Assembly (NCBI GenBank): GCA_028285545.1
Contig: JANQPA010000005.1
Location: 1-64,000, forward strand
DNA length: 64,000 nucleotides
Direction: 5' to 3'
Source of the DNA: Saprospiraceae bacterium
GTDB lineage: Bacteria > Bacteroidota > Bacteroidia > Chitinophagales > Saprospiraceae
In this document: positions 26,455 through 36,136 of the stretch, piece by piece
Layout of the letters: every line of letters begins with the position of its first letter
How positions within the stretch are numbered: the stretch's first letter is position 1
Notes under the pieces: model-generated
Told to the model about the DNA's origin: nothing
Seen by the model: only the letters and a program-made list of their open reading frames with translations
The model's database searches: none
Program-made: the position numbers and the translations under genes

Positions 26455-28803
26455 TTATTTATAAAATCGCTTCAACAAAACTGGCAACAGCATCAAATCA
26501 GCAAATAAGGCAAAAACCAATGCCAGGCTAATTAAAAGGCCAGTAATAAAAGTTGATTGAAAAGAAGAAAATAACAATACGGCAAAGCCAAACATTAATA
26601 TCAATGAAGTTATAATCATTGCCCTTCCGGTAGACAAATAGGTGGTTTGGATAGCTTCTTCCAGGGAAGATGTCTTTTTCAATTCATTATTCAACCTGGT
26701 CAAAAAATGAATGGTATCATCTACGGCAATACCAAATACAACAGTGAAAATTATTGAGGTCGACATTTTTAAGCCCATTTCAGCCCATCCAATGATTCCC
26801 AATATCATTAACAAAGGCAGAATATTAGGAATAAGAGCCAATACAACTATTTTGAAAGAACGATAAAGTAGTCCCATAAGAAGACAAACGACAGCAATTG
26901 CAAACATCAAACCATACAGAAGTTTATAAGTGATAAGGAAATTACTTTTATCCAATAACTGCGCATGGCCTGTAAGTTTGGTTTTTAATAGACTTGGGTC
27001 AATATTATTGGCAATAAAGGCCAATAATTGACGGTTTTTGCTTCTCATGATGGAGCTTCCATAATCTTTCAATTTACCTGTAATTCGCCCTTCTCTTTTA
27101 TTTTCACTCATTATTGCCTTCAAGCCAAGTGTCTCTTGATTTTGAAGTAGTTCTCTTCTTATGGTTTTCAGCAAACTTGTATCCGTAGGCAAAACAAAAG
27201 ATGCTGGATCACCACGTCTAAAAAACCGATTGGCGCGCTTCACCTGAGTACCTATAGAATATACATCGAGAAGCCCATATTCTTCCAATAAATAGTTTTC
27301 CAAACGGTCAACTTGCTCCAGGATATCCTTATCTAATAAGTTTTTAGACTCATCTACCACTTCTAGATAAAGATCAAAGGTTCGGATACCAGAAAAATGA
27401 TTTTCAAAAAAATTTAAGGCTTCACTAAAAGGATCTTTAGCCGACAATTCATCATAGAGATAAGAATCTATTTTCAGTCTAGACATCCCCAAAAAAGAAA
27501 GGAGCAGCAGAATGCTTGTAAAAAATAGAATAATATTTGGTTTTTTTTGGGTAAATCGATGTAAGGCATGCAGGAATGATCTCACCTGTATTTTTTCTAA
27601 TCCTATCCAAAAAATTAGATTTTCACCTCTAACAGATTGCATTTTTTTATATAAATGCTTCCTCAGTTGCTCCCTTTCTAAATCTCGGTAAGGCAATACA
27701 TTCAGAAAAACAGGCAAAGCAAAAATCGCCAGAATATAGGCATAGGCTACTCCAATGGTCATAAAAACACCAAATTCAATAAAGGGGCCAATATTTGAGT
27801 AAGCCAGTGTCGCAAAGCCTAATCCTGTAGTAATTGAGGTTAATAAAATGGCAACCGCGACATCCTTTAGTGCAATCTTAATCGCTTCTTGTTTAAGAAT
27901 ACCTGACTGTTCACTCAAACGATTCATTACATGAATAACATCACTCAGGGAAATAATTGAAACGATTGTGGGTATTAATACTGTCATCAGGTTGATGGAC
28001 ACACCAAAGATTCTCATTGTACCGAGAGTCCAAACTACTGTAATGAGAACTACCAGAATGGGTACAAATACGCCCCAAATTGAACGGAAACTAAAAAACA
28101 GAATACATAAAATTACAATAATGGAAAGGCCTGAAAGCCAGAACATCTCTGCCTGCAGGTCTTCAATAAAAGAGTCTCTCACATAAATATCTCCATATAA
28201 ATAGTATTTCTCAAAACCGATGGTCTCAATAATCTGGTGCACATATGATCGCATTTCATCTTTGGAATTTTCATCCAATGCCTCCTTCAGAAAGAGATAA
28301 CAGCAAATAGCTGTATTTTTTCTGGAAATAAATTTAGATGCGACATCTTTATAAGCATGAAGAAAAACCGAATCTTGTTGGTAGCGACTGGTGTCACGAG
28401 GATAAATAAAAAACTTTTTTTTATCACCAAAAGGGGCCCAAACAAAGTAATATTGATTAATTGGAGAATTTACGGTTTCAATAAGTGGATGTCGTCCCAG
28501 TTTTTGAGTCAGGCTATCCAAGCGGTGAAGAAAATCTTTATTGAATATCCCTTGCTTATTTTCCACCCCTAAGATCAACATTTCCTTATGAAGAGCGAAT
28601 TTTTCGCTTACATCGCGATAAAATTTTAGTTCAGGATCATTTACAGGAAACAACTGCTCGATATCATAGGCATACTCTAACCGGCTGACAAAAAATAGTT
28701 GTACCGCTGTAATCAGAATGATTAACAGTAAAAACTGTACTTGGTAATTGAACAAGGTGTTAAGGTACCAAATAGGCCGTAATTTTCTTCGCAAAAACTG
28801 CAT
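26455..28803 (-). CDS. MMPL/RND-type exporter
   Basis: About 782 residues from the chosen start, a resistance-nodulation-division exporter with two blocks of six helices and two large periplasmic loops. The first loop begins VSRLEYAYDIEQLFPVNDPE, and the fourth helix of the second block carries VFGIAVDDTIHFLTRL, with the Asp pair that carries protons in this family. This type (MMPL, HpnN-like) moves lipids, hopanoids or polymers. The open frame extends further upstream to 28887, but that would overlap the SGNH gene by 128 bases. ATG 28803 (44-base overlap) is the most sensible start; TTG after the SGNH stop is also possible. It is the last gene of the surface-glycan group. Confidence 0.8.
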   Translation of the reverse strand: MQFLRRKLRPIWYLNTLFNYQVQFLLLIILITAVQLFFVSRLEYAYDIEQLFPVNDPELKFYRDVSEKFALHKEMLILGVENKQGIFNKDFLHRLDSLTQKLGRHPLIETVNSPINQYYFVWAPFGDKKKFFIYPRDTSRYQQDSVFLHAYKDVASKFISRKNTAICCYLFLKEALDENSKDEMRSYVHQIIETIGFEKYYLYGDIYVRDSFIEDLQAEMFWLSGLSIIVILCILFFSFRSIWGVFVPILVVLITVVWTLGTMRIFGVSINLMTVLIPTIVSIISLSDVIHVMNRLSEQSGILKQEAIKIALKDVAVAILLTSITTGLGFATLAYSNIGPFIEFGVFMTIGVAYAYILAIFALPVFLNVLPYRDLEREQLRKHLYKKMQSVRGENLIFWIGLEKIQVRSFLHALHRFTQKKPNIILFFTSILLLLSFLGMSRLKIDSYLYDELSAKDPFSEALNFFENHFSGIRTFDLYLEVVDESKNLLDKDILEQVDRLENYLLEEYGLLDVYSIGTQVKRANRFFRRGDPASFVLPTDTSLLKTIRRELLQNQETLGLKAIMSENKREGRITGKLKDYGSSIMRSKNRQLLAFIANNIDPSLLKTKLTGHAQLLDKSNFLITYKLLYGLMFAIAVVCLLMGLLYRSFKIVVLALIPNILPLLMILGIIGWAEMGLKMSTSIIFTVVFGIAVDDTIHFLTRLNNELKKTSSLEEAIQTTYLSTGRAMIITSLILMFGFAVLLFSSFQSTFITGLLISLALVFALFADLMLLPVLLKRFYK

Positions 28804-29776
28804 GAGCCAATTCATTAGGATGGTCATCATAAGGAGCATTCCGATATTGATCCAAAGCCAGATCAACCGAAACATCCAGTGTTTCAATGCCTAATTTGTT
28901 TAATTCTATTAGAAGCTTTTTTGTTTCATCAGAGGGTGTAAGACCAGTAACAATCAATCGAATTTCCTCTTGCTCACATAGGTCCTTCAGGGCAGAAAAT
29001 AGAAAGAGAGTTCTGCTTTCTTTGTTGATGGAACGCAATTGACGATCGTCTGACCAATCTTGCAGAAAGTTCATTATGGCAAAGGTTTCTCTATATTTCC
29101 AATGGCGATAAAGATTTTCCCAAGAGCAATAATCAATCACATATTCACCTGAATTTTGAGTCAAATAAGGAATCTTTCCCTCCTGCATTAGTGTCCCAAC
29201 AGTTTGATTTGATCGCTGATATCCCATATAAAGATCACGCCGATATCGGCTTGACAAGGCATTGCGGTCATCATGAAAATCTGCATAATTAATGATGGCA
29301 ATATCAGGAATTTCTCCAGAATCAATAAGTCTTCTTAGTTGCAAAAGACTCTGTACTGTTCCATAACCAGGTACACCAAAGTTTTTGATATAACTCTTAG
29401 GCATTTCCTGGCCCACCAAAAATGGAAAAACCAAACTATCCGATAGCCCCATACCGTAGGTATAGGAACAACCAAAGAAGTAAATCGAATCCGGATTGGC
29501 TATGTTTAAACTACCTAAGTTTGTCTTTCTGAGGGAATCCCTGCCATGAGTAACCGAATAATGTAAACCTTTATTAATAATTACCTCGAACTTACCAGGC
29601 CTAAGAGCAAAACCTAATTTAGTATGAGCAATCAGGCAATTGGCTGGCGTAGATTCAATTTGATATTCAATTTGTTGAAATGGACGATAACCCATTATAC
29701 GGAGAACAATTTCGGTACAAATCGGGAGGATTAAAACCAAATATAAAATATAAGCGACCTTGGATAAATTGCTCAT
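28760..29776 (-). CDS. SGNH/GDSL-hydrolase-like membrane-anchored protein
   Basis: A 338-residue protein with one N-terminal membrane helix (about residues 7-25). The SGNH block I Ser is Ser104 in FGCSYTYGMGLSD, and the C-terminal DDHPNE (about 317-322) supplies the catalytic Asp and His of block V. The block II Gly and block III Asn motifs are less clear (FGVPGYGTV, INYADFHDD). Related proteins acylate or deacylate cell-surface polysaccharides such as alginate. It lies between a GT2 and the RND exporter, in the surface-polymer group, which favours such a role. Confidence 0.8.
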   Translation of the reverse strand: MSNLSKVAYILYLVLILPICTEIVLRIMGYRPFQQIEYQIESTPANCLIAHTKLGFALRPGKFEVIINKGLHYSVTHGRDSLRKTNLGSLNIANPDSIYFFGCSYTYGMGLSDSLVFPFLVGQEMPKSYIKNFGVPGYGTVQSLLQLRRLIDSGEIPDIAIINYADFHDDRNALSSRYRRDLYMGYQRSNQTVGTLMQEGKIPYLTQNSGEYVIDYCSWENLYRHWKYRETFAIMNFLQDWSDDRQLRSINKESRTLFLFSALKDLCEQEEIRLIVTGLTPSDETKKLLIELNKLGIETLDVSVDLALDQYRNAPYDDHPNELAHAVFAKKITAYLVP

Positions 29777-29852
29777 GAAATTGGATTATAATCAGGGAAG
29801 TCTAAAAAAAGGCCTGGATTATCAATTATTATGATCAAGGAAAAAGGCTGTT

Positions 29853-30659
29853 TTAATCTAAAATACGCTCATGTACGCGCTTCGCTTTTTTTTTGCTCTC
29901 CTTACTTTTATAGCGTTGAAGTTCCATTAATTTGAATTCTCTATAAAAGGCATAATGAGCCGAAGCAATAGCAAGAAAGATACCATAAAAACCATCCAAA
30001 AACCCCAATTTGAAGAGGTAATCCCCCCAGAATCGGGCAAAAGGCTTATAAAAAAGTCTTAGATAGGAACCTTTCCTGCCTTTTTTATTTAGTGACCTTG
30101 CAGCCACTGAACTGAACTCATTGATTTTGTGAATGCGTTCAAAGATATTCTCTTGCATCAAATGAAGAAGATCGCCTTTCAAGAAACCAGAACTAGCGTT
30201 TTCAATAGGGATGATCTGATCATGTGGTTCAATACCCCCAAAGCTGACCTTTCGGCGATCAAAGCACCTCATTTTTCGATCCGGATACCAGGCACCATGA
30301 CGGATCCAGCGGCGGCCAAAACGATTGAGTCGATTATTATAGTAGCAATCGTATTGCCAGTGTTTTTTAACTGTTTTAAGAGATTCGAGCAACTCAGGAG
30401 ATACTACCTCATCTGCATCCAAAGCCAAAACGTGATCGTATTGTGCCTGCCGCACTGCAAAGGATCGTTGTTGAATGAATCCTTTAAATGGATTTTCTAT
30501 AACTTTTGCACCGATGGATTCAGCAATCTCCACGGTATTATCAGTAGAAAAAGAGTCAATGACCAGGATTTCATCTGCAATAGAGACAATACTTTTTAGA
30601 CATCGCTCAATATTGTCTTCTTCATTATAAGTAATGACAACTATTGATAATTTGATCAT
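29853..30659 (-). CDS. family 2 glycosyltransferase (WaaE/KdtX-like)
   Basis: About 268 residues, GT-A fold. SIVVITYNEEDNIERCL binds the nucleotide, DSFSTDNT and ALDADE (DxD-type metal motif) follow, and WIRHGAWYPDRKMRCFDRR is the acceptor-side motif typical of LPS core beta-glycosyltransferases such as WaaE/KdtX. The hydrophobic C terminus (YLFKLGFLDGFYGIFLAIA) attaches to the membrane. Upstream in-frame ATG and TTG (30677/30680) are possible, but 30659 gives the family's usual MIKLSIV start. It is placed with O-antigen ligase and SGNH genes, so it builds lipopolysaccharide or a related surface glycan. Confidence 0.88.
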   Translation of the reverse strand: MIKLSIVVITYNEEDNIERCLKSIVSIADEILVIDSFSTDNTVEIAESIGAKVIENPFKGFIQQRSFAVRQAQYDHVLALDADEVVSPELLESLKTVKKHWQYDCYYNNRLNRFGRRWIRHGAWYPDRKMRCFDRRKVSFGGIEPHDQIIPIENASSGFLKGDLLHLMQENIFERIHKINEFSSVAARSLNKKGRKGSYLRLFYKPFARFWGDYLFKLGFLDGFYGIFLAIASAHYAFYREFKLMELQRYKSKESKKKAKRVHERILD

Positions 30660-30821
30660 TGTGCTTGGTATTTTCATCAATTTCTACAGGTATGAAGTAT
30701 TTATCTTCTAATTTCTCATTTCACTGAAAAGAGTTTGGCCTCTGAATGACCATTTAGAAAACGTTTTGAAGTTCATAAAATTCTGTTTTAGCAAATAAAT
30801 AAGTTGTTCAGTGTTTTCTAT

Positions 30822-32066
30822 TCATTCATCGGCTTTGGATAACTGTTCCTGCTTCCAGTTTCTGATTCCCAGAACTAAGAAAATAATATAAAATGCCGTT
30901 CCCAATTGTGTTTCAATTGTATGCTCCACCATAAAGGAAGAAAATATGATAAGGTGAAATGCTACAATCAGTCGATTGCGAAAAGCACTTTGAAAAATTA
31001 AAGGCCAGGTACTTGCCAAAACAAACCACAAAAGTCCAAATATTCCACAGGCTGCAAATACAAATAGGTATTGATTATGTGGCATTAGTTCCAAATCGAC
31101 CAAGTCCGGATAATTTATTCTCAAATACTCGTTTGTATCATCTCGAATATCTCCAATCCCTACGCCTGTCCAAAGATGTGTTTTTCCCATTTCCAGTCCT
31201 CCTTTAATAGAAGCTAACCTTCGGGAATCAGACAACTCTCTTATATTATCGTTCCTTAAAAACAGATTTACGCTGTATAGGGTATAGTTAATTTTTGATT
31301 TTAATGTAGGAATGTATCTAAATGCTAGGAAACTCGACAGAACCAAACCCACAAAAATCAAGGCTCCCAGCTTATATTTTCGATTTTTAAGCAGATATCG
31401 AACAAAAAAATAAATTAACACCACATACAAAGCGAGTAGCCCACTTCGAACAGCCAAAAGATGTAAAAACAATACCATAAATAAGGTACATCCAATAAGC
31501 AATTTAGGCTCCCAGGTATATTTCAGATGAAATTTTTCCAAAAAAAGATGCCAGCCAATGGCTATACAATAGGCCACCATTAGACTAAATCGAATATGTT
31601 GTACAGGGGTAGGCATTATTCTACCAGCTTCATACTGCTTAGTGATTGTCTGGTAATCTCCAAGAAATTGAAATATAGAGATGAAGCACAAGATCAAAAT
31701 CAAATAAAAAAAGCCATACAGAATGGGGAAATATGTTTTCTTGCCCAGCCTTGGTACCGCCATTATGGCAAAAGGCATTAATAACAAAGGAAGTTTCATC
31801 CGCAGCCGATCTATTAACCAAACTGTATTTTCTGAGAAAGGAGCGCTAAGCAGATAAATAAAGAAAATGCTGGATATTGCCACTAGCGCTTTATTATTCC
31901 AAAATTTCTGAAAATTCCTTACTATGTCATAATTTACTAAAGCATTAAGCAGTAATCCAATCATCCCGATACTCATCAAGGCTCTTGAGAATAAAAGCCC
32001 TGCCAGTAATAACACGATGGAAAGAATTCCTAAAAGCTGGTGATCTATTTTTTGAAGCAGCTTCAT
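30822..32066 (-). CDS. O-antigen ligase/polymerase family protein
   Basis: A 414-residue inner-membrane protein with about twelve helices and a large periplasmic loop (about residues 255-340) containing LRNDNIRELSDSRRLASIKG, WTGVGIGD and LMPHNQYLFVFAACG, the Wzy/WaaL loop pattern with a His near the following helix. It joins O-antigen or similar glycan chains to lipid A-core or polymerises them. A TTG one codon upstream exists; ATG 32066 is used. It follows cysQ by 13 bases and precedes the GT2 gene. Confidence 0.85.
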   Translation of the reverse strand: MKLLQKIDHQLLGILSIVLLLAGLLFSRALMSIGMIGLLLNALVNYDIVRNFQKFWNNKALVAISSIFFIYLLSAPFSENTVWLIDRLRMKLPLLLMPFAIMAVPRLGKKTYFPILYGFFYLILILCFISIFQFLGDYQTITKQYEAGRIMPTPVQHIRFSLMVAYCIAIGWHLFLEKFHLKYTWEPKLLIGCTLFMVLFLHLLAVRSGLLALYVVLIYFFVRYLLKNRKYKLGALIFVGLVLSSFLAFRYIPTLKSKINYTLYSVNLFLRNDNIRELSDSRRLASIKGGLEMGKTHLWTGVGIGDIRDDTNEYLRINYPDLVDLELMPHNQYLFVFAACGIFGLLWFVLASTWPLIFQSAFRNRLIVAFHLIIFSSFMVEHTIETQLGTAFYIIFLVLGIRNWKQEQLSKADE

Positions 32067-32079
32067 CAAAATGAATTAA

Positions 32080-32862
32080 TTAGTTCCTAAGGTTACCAAA
32101 TGCCAGAAAATAGGGATTTAATAAGCTTTCTTTATTATAGGTTAAAGCTTGTTGAGTTTCATTATTTAATACCTTCCCCCCTGCCTCCTCCAAAATGATC
32201 TGAGCAGCTCCGGTATCCCATTCCATGGTAGGCCCTAATCGAGGATAAGCATGAGCAAGTCCCTGGGCAAGGATCAGAAACTTTAAAGAACTGCCCTTAG
32301 GTACCAATTCAGGTTGATCCAACTGGTTAACAAAATTTTGAGTTTCTTCATTTAAGTGAGATCGAGAACAAACCACTTTTAATCCAGCATCTCCAAATTG
32401 AAATGCTGCAGCAGTAAGCTTTGTTTCCACTCCATTTTTTTCATTAAAAGCCCCCTGCCCTTTAACAGCCCAGAAAAGCTCATCCAGCACAGGTGCATAA
32501 ACTACCCCTAAAATGGGGCGATTTTTTTCAACCAAGGCTATGTTTACCGTAAATTCACCATTTCGCTTGATAAATTCTTTGGTTCCATCCAAGGGATCAA
32601 CCAGCCAAAATCGGTCAAAGTGCTTTCTTTCCTCAAAAGAAATACTTTTATTCTCTTCAGAAATAATTGGATAATTCAGAGGAAGCCCTTCTAATCGTCT
32701 ACAAATAATTGAATTAGATTTTTTGTCGGCTATAGTTAAAGGGCTTTCATCCTGTTTATGCTCTACCAGAAATGATTCTGGACTATCGTAAACTTCTAAA
32801 ATCTCTTTACCCGCTTCTAATGCTATGTCTTTCAATTCAGGGACTAGAGAAAAAATTCCCAT
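32080..32862 (-). CDS. cysQ: 3'(2'),5'-bisphosphate nucleotidase CysQ
   Basis: A 260-residue inositol-monophosphatase-fold enzyme, which removes the 3'-phosphate of PAP. The metal motifs are PLTIADKKSN, ISEENK, DPLDGTKEF (residues about 88-96) and EWDTGAAQIILEEAGG near the C terminus. The DGTKEF form, with Lys-Glu-Phe, separates CysQ from inositol monophosphatases. PAP is a by-product of sulfation, so its place ahead of glycan genes may reflect sulfated surface polymers; that is inference. It is divergent from galE. Confidence 0.9.
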   Translation of the reverse strand: MGIFSLVPELKDIALEAGKEILEVYDSPESFLVEHKQDESPLTIADKKSNSIICRRLEGLPLNYPIISEENKSISFEERKHFDRFWLVDPLDGTKEFIKRNGEFTVNIALVEKNRPILGVVYAPVLDELFWAVKGQGAFNEKNGVETKLTAAAFQFGDAGLKVVCSRSHLNEETQNFVNQLDQPELVPKGSSLKFLILAQGLAHAYPRLGPTMEWDTGAAQIILEEAGGKVLNNETQQALTYNKESLLNPYFLAFGNLRN

Positions 32863-33017
32863 ATTATTTTTTTAAATATTTACAAACTTTGATTTACCTC
32901 TGTACTTTTTTAAATTGCCGTCCAAAGGTATAAAATATAGTAAGAGTTGATTTAAAATTGATAATTTTTTCATATTCATTTCATATATAAATAACCTAGG
33001 TAAAAAAGCGTGGAATT

Positions 33018-34049
33018 ATGTCAAAAGTATTAGTAACAGGAGGATGTGGTTATATAGGGAGCCACACAATAGTAGATTTAATTGAAAATGGTTTTGAGGT
33101 TATTTCAATTGACAATCTAAGTAATTCTAGCGAAGATGCCCTTTTGGGTATTGAAAAAATCACAGGCAAGAAAATTCACAATTACAGGGTTGACCTAGCT
33201 GATAGAACTCGTACATTTGATATTTTTGAAGAGCACCAGGACATCAAGGGAATTATTCATTTTGCTGCCTTAAAAGCAGTGGGTGAATCAGTAGAACAAC
33301 CTCTTCGTTATTTCCACAATAATTTGGCAGGAATGATCAATGTCTTGATGGCCATGAATACTTTTGAGGTTAACAACCTGATCTTTTCCTCCTCTTGTTC
33401 TGTATATGGCAATGCCGATCATCTTCCAGTAACCGAAGAAACTCCATTGAAGGAAGCCGAATCGCCATATGCAAGGACAAAACAGATGTGTGAACAAATA
33501 ATTGAGGATACTTTGCATCGATATACCTCATTGAATGCTATTATGCTTCGTTATTTTAACCCTGCTGGCGCTCATGAAAGCGCCCTTATCGGCGAATCAC
33601 CTATCAACATAGCGAATAACCTGGTGCCAGTTATTACCGAAACTGCTATTGGAAAAAGAGAAAGCATGACGGTTTTTGGAGATGACTACCCCACTCGCGA
33701 TGGCAGTTGTATTCGTGACTATATTCACGTAATGGACCTGGCTAATGCCCATACCAAAGCCTTGACTTATTTATTAGAAGGGAATAATAAACTCAATACT
33801 GAAATATTTAATATTGGAATTGGAGAAGGAGTCAGTGTTTTAGAAGCTGTTCAAGCCTTTGAAAAAGTCACTGGCCAACCTCTGAATTATGAAATTGGTC
33901 CCAGGCGACCTGGCGATGTTATTGCCATATATGCTAATAAAAATAAGACGGAACAATCGTTGGGATGGACTCCCCAAAGGAATATTGAAGATATCATGCG
34001 TACAGCCTGGGAATGGGAACAAAAACGTACTGGAGCTACAATAGGATAA
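33018..34049 (+). CDS. galE: UDP-glucose 4-epimerase
   Basis: A 343-residue short-chain dehydrogenase-type epimerase interconverting UDP-glucose and UDP-galactose. GGCGYIGSH at residues 8-16 binds NAD, the Ser-Tyr-Lys set is in SSSCSVYG and SPYARTK (Tyr151, Lys155), and LRYFNPAGAH is the sugar-nucleotide segment. Length is standard. It is divergent from cysQ and is followed 17 bases later by the TMTC-like GT-C gene, so it probably supplies sugar donors for surface glycans made by the genes on both sides. Confidence 0.95.
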   Translation: MSKVLVTGGCGYIGSHTIVDLIENGFEVISIDNLSNSSEDALLGIEKITGKKIHNYRVDLADRTRTFDIFEEHQDIKGIIHFAALKAVGESVEQPLRYFHNNLAGMINVLMAMNTFEVNNLIFSSSCSVYGNADHLPVTEETPLKEAESPYARTKQMCEQIIEDTLHRYTSLNAIMLRYFNPAGAHESALIGESPINIANNLVPVITETAIGKRESMTVFGDDYPTRDGSCIRDYIHVMDLANAHTKALTYLLEGNNKLNTEIFNIGIGEGVSVLEAVQAFEKVTGQPLNYEIGPRRPGDVIAIYANKNKTEQSLGWTPQRNIEDIMRTAWEWEQKRTGATIG

Positions 34050-34065
34050 TCCTCAACTCATTAAA

Positions 34066-35988
34066 ATGTCCAAGAACAAAACCAAAGCCAAGAAATTAAA
34101 GTCTAAGCCTAAAAGCCCTCCTTCTTTTTGGCCTAACAATTGGCTGCCTGCTCTCATTCTTTTTGGTCTTTCCTTTTTTTTGTATTTCCAGACTTTTTCG
34201 TTTGACTATGTCTTAGACGACACCATTGTTATTACCGAAAATAATTATGTTCAACAAGGTTGGGATGGAATTGGAAAAATCTTTTCTACAGAAAGTTTTA
34301 CCGGGTTTTTGGGAGAGCAAAAAAATCTTATTGCCGGCTCGCGGTATCGCCCGCTTTCGCTAGCCACCTTTGCCATTGAATATGCCTTGTATGAGTTTAA
34401 GCCCAGGAATAGTCATATTATTAATGTTCTTCTGTATGGATTAACAGCTCTGATTTTGTTTAGGTTATTGTCTGTCTTTTTTAAGCAAAAAAAATCTACA
34501 AAATGGTATTGGACGGTACCATTTTTAGCCAGTCTACTCTTTATCCTCCATCCCTTGCATACGGAGGTAGTTGCTAACATTAAGGGAAGAGATGAAATAT
34601 TAGCCTTAATTTTTTCTTTAGGAACGCTGTTTTACAGTTTCCGATATATTCAAAAAAAACGATGGGTTTTCCTCATAATTTCCAGTCTTCTATTTTTCCT
34701 TGCCCTGCTGGCTAAAGAAAACAGCATAACTTTTTTAGCAGTTATACCTTTGAGTATTTATATTTTTTCTAAAAACCATTTAAGATCTACTGTTACTTCT
34801 ATTCTTCCATTATTGGGTATAGCCTTCCTATACATTTGGATCAGAGCCAGTGCTACAGGTTCATTGTTCAGCAGTCCTGACAATTCGAATTTAATCATGA
34901 ACAATCATTTTTTAGGAGTAGGTTTTTGGGATAAATATGCCACCATTATGTATTCCTTAGGCTTGTATGTTAAACTTCTATTTTTCCCTCATCCCCTTAC
35001 TCATGATTATTATCCTTATCATATTCCCATTTTGGGATGGTTAGATTGGAGGGTTCAATTATCTACTTTAATAAATTTAGCGCTTCTTGTTTTTGCCATT
35101 TTGGGCTTAAAGAAAAAAAAGGTGATTTCCTGGGCCATTCTTTACTACTTCATCACCTTATCCATTGTTTCCAATCTTCTGTTTTTTGTGGGAGCGATCA
35201 TGAATGAAAGATTTCTGTATATGCCCTCTGTTGGATTTTGCGTTTTGCTTGCCTATCTGTCAAGAGTAAAATTACCCCTAATCTTATCTCCAAAATTGAA
35301 ATTGATCGGACCTTATATTTTGACCGGCTTAATCCTAATCGCCTTTGGCATAAAAACAATAAGTAGAATACCTGCCTGGGAAAATGAAATGACTTTAAAC
35401 CGGGCAGCGGTTAAGGTATCCAAAAACAGCGCTCGTGCAAATCAATTTATGGGTTATGCCCTCTATCGACAAGGCTTGGAGGTCCAGGATGCTCAACAAC
35501 AAAAAGCCCTTTTCGATGAATCTACAACTTATATTGATAAGGCATTATCCATCATTTCTTATTACCAGGATGCGATCACCACCAAAGCAGGGCTCCTTGC
35601 TGGTTATTATCAACAAAATGGAGACCTTAATACCCTCCTCCAAGGTTTTTATAATTTGTTACAATACAATCATGTCAGCTTCATAGATGAATACCTGGAA
35701 TATCTTAACAGAAGATCTCCACAGCAAACAATGATTGAATTTTATCACAAAACAGGATTTGAATTATTTACAGAAAAACAAAAAAAATATCCCCTTGCCG
35801 AGAAATATCTAAACTATGGCTTACAGCTTGACCCCAATAACCTCACCCTCCTAGAAGACAAAATGATCCTGTACTACCAAATGGGTAATCTTCAAAATGC
35901 TCGTATCTTAGTTCAAACCATAGCAGGATTAAATCCAGATTCACCACGATTAAAGCAATATTTGCCTTTGATTCAGGGAGGAAATTAG
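34066..35988 (+). CDS. TMTC-like GT-C glycosyltransferase with TPR tail
   Basis: A 640-residue membrane protein. After a basic N-terminal tail (residues 1-25), ten or so helices span to about residue 430. The first periplasmic loop carries the FDYVLDDTIVIT motif with the acidic pair of GT-C enzymes, and LHPLHTEVVANIKGRDEI matches the signature of the TMTC family (DUF1736). The soluble C-terminal part (about 440-640) has TPR-like repeats (ARANQFMGYALYR, LLEDKMILYYQMGNLQNARI). Eukaryotic TMTC proteins are O-mannosyltransferases of cadherins; the acceptor in bacteria is unknown. It follows galE directly. The resemblance is clear, the reaction inferred. Confidence 0.8.
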   Translation: MSKNKTKAKKLKSKPKSPPSFWPNNWLPALILFGLSFFLYFQTFSFDYVLDDTIVITENNYVQQGWDGIGKIFSTESFTGFLGEQKNLIAGSRYRPLSLATFAIEYALYEFKPRNSHIINVLLYGLTALILFRLLSVFFKQKKSTKWYWTVPFLASLLFILHPLHTEVVANIKGRDEILALIFSLGTLFYSFRYIQKKRWVFLIISSLLFFLALLAKENSITFLAVIPLSIYIFSKNHLRSTVTSILPLLGIAFLYIWIRASATGSLFSSPDNSNLIMNNHFLGVGFWDKYATIMYSLGLYVKLLFFPHPLTHDYYPYHIPILGWLDWRVQLSTLINLALLVFAILGLKKKKVISWAILYYFITLSIVSNLLFFVGAIMNERFLYMPSVGFCVLLAYLSRVKLPLILSPKLKLIGPYILTGLILIAFGIKTISRIPAWENEMTLNRAAVKVSKNSARANQFMGYALYRQGLEVQDAQQQKALFDESTTYIDKALSIISYYQDAITTKAGLLAGYYQQNGDLNTLLQGFYNLLQYNHVSFIDEYLEYLNRRSPQQTMIEFYHKTGFELFTEKQKKYPLAEKYLNYGLQLDPNNLTLLEDKMILYYQMGNLQNARILVQTIAGLNPDSPRLKQYLPLIQGGN

Positions 35989-36030
35989 AAGTTTTCTGCT
36001 ATACCACTGTCTGAACCACTGATTTTTGCG

Positions 36031-36129
36031 GATTTGCAGATCTTCTCATTTACTAATCATAATATCATAGAATGGTAGCATCAAAACATCAACAATCTGC
36101 ACATTTTCTCATCTACTCATCTGCAAATC
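36031..36129. repeat. inverted GATTTGCAGAT dyad at convergent gene ends
   Basis: GATTTGCAGAT at 36031-36041 and ATCTGCAAATC at 36119-36129 are perfect inverse complements, with partly matching flanks and repeated ATCTACTCATCT words near the right arm. They lie between the ends of the TMTC-like and serine-hydrolase genes, a position suited to bidirectional termination. Confidence 0.7.
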
Positions 36130-36136
36130 TACTCAT

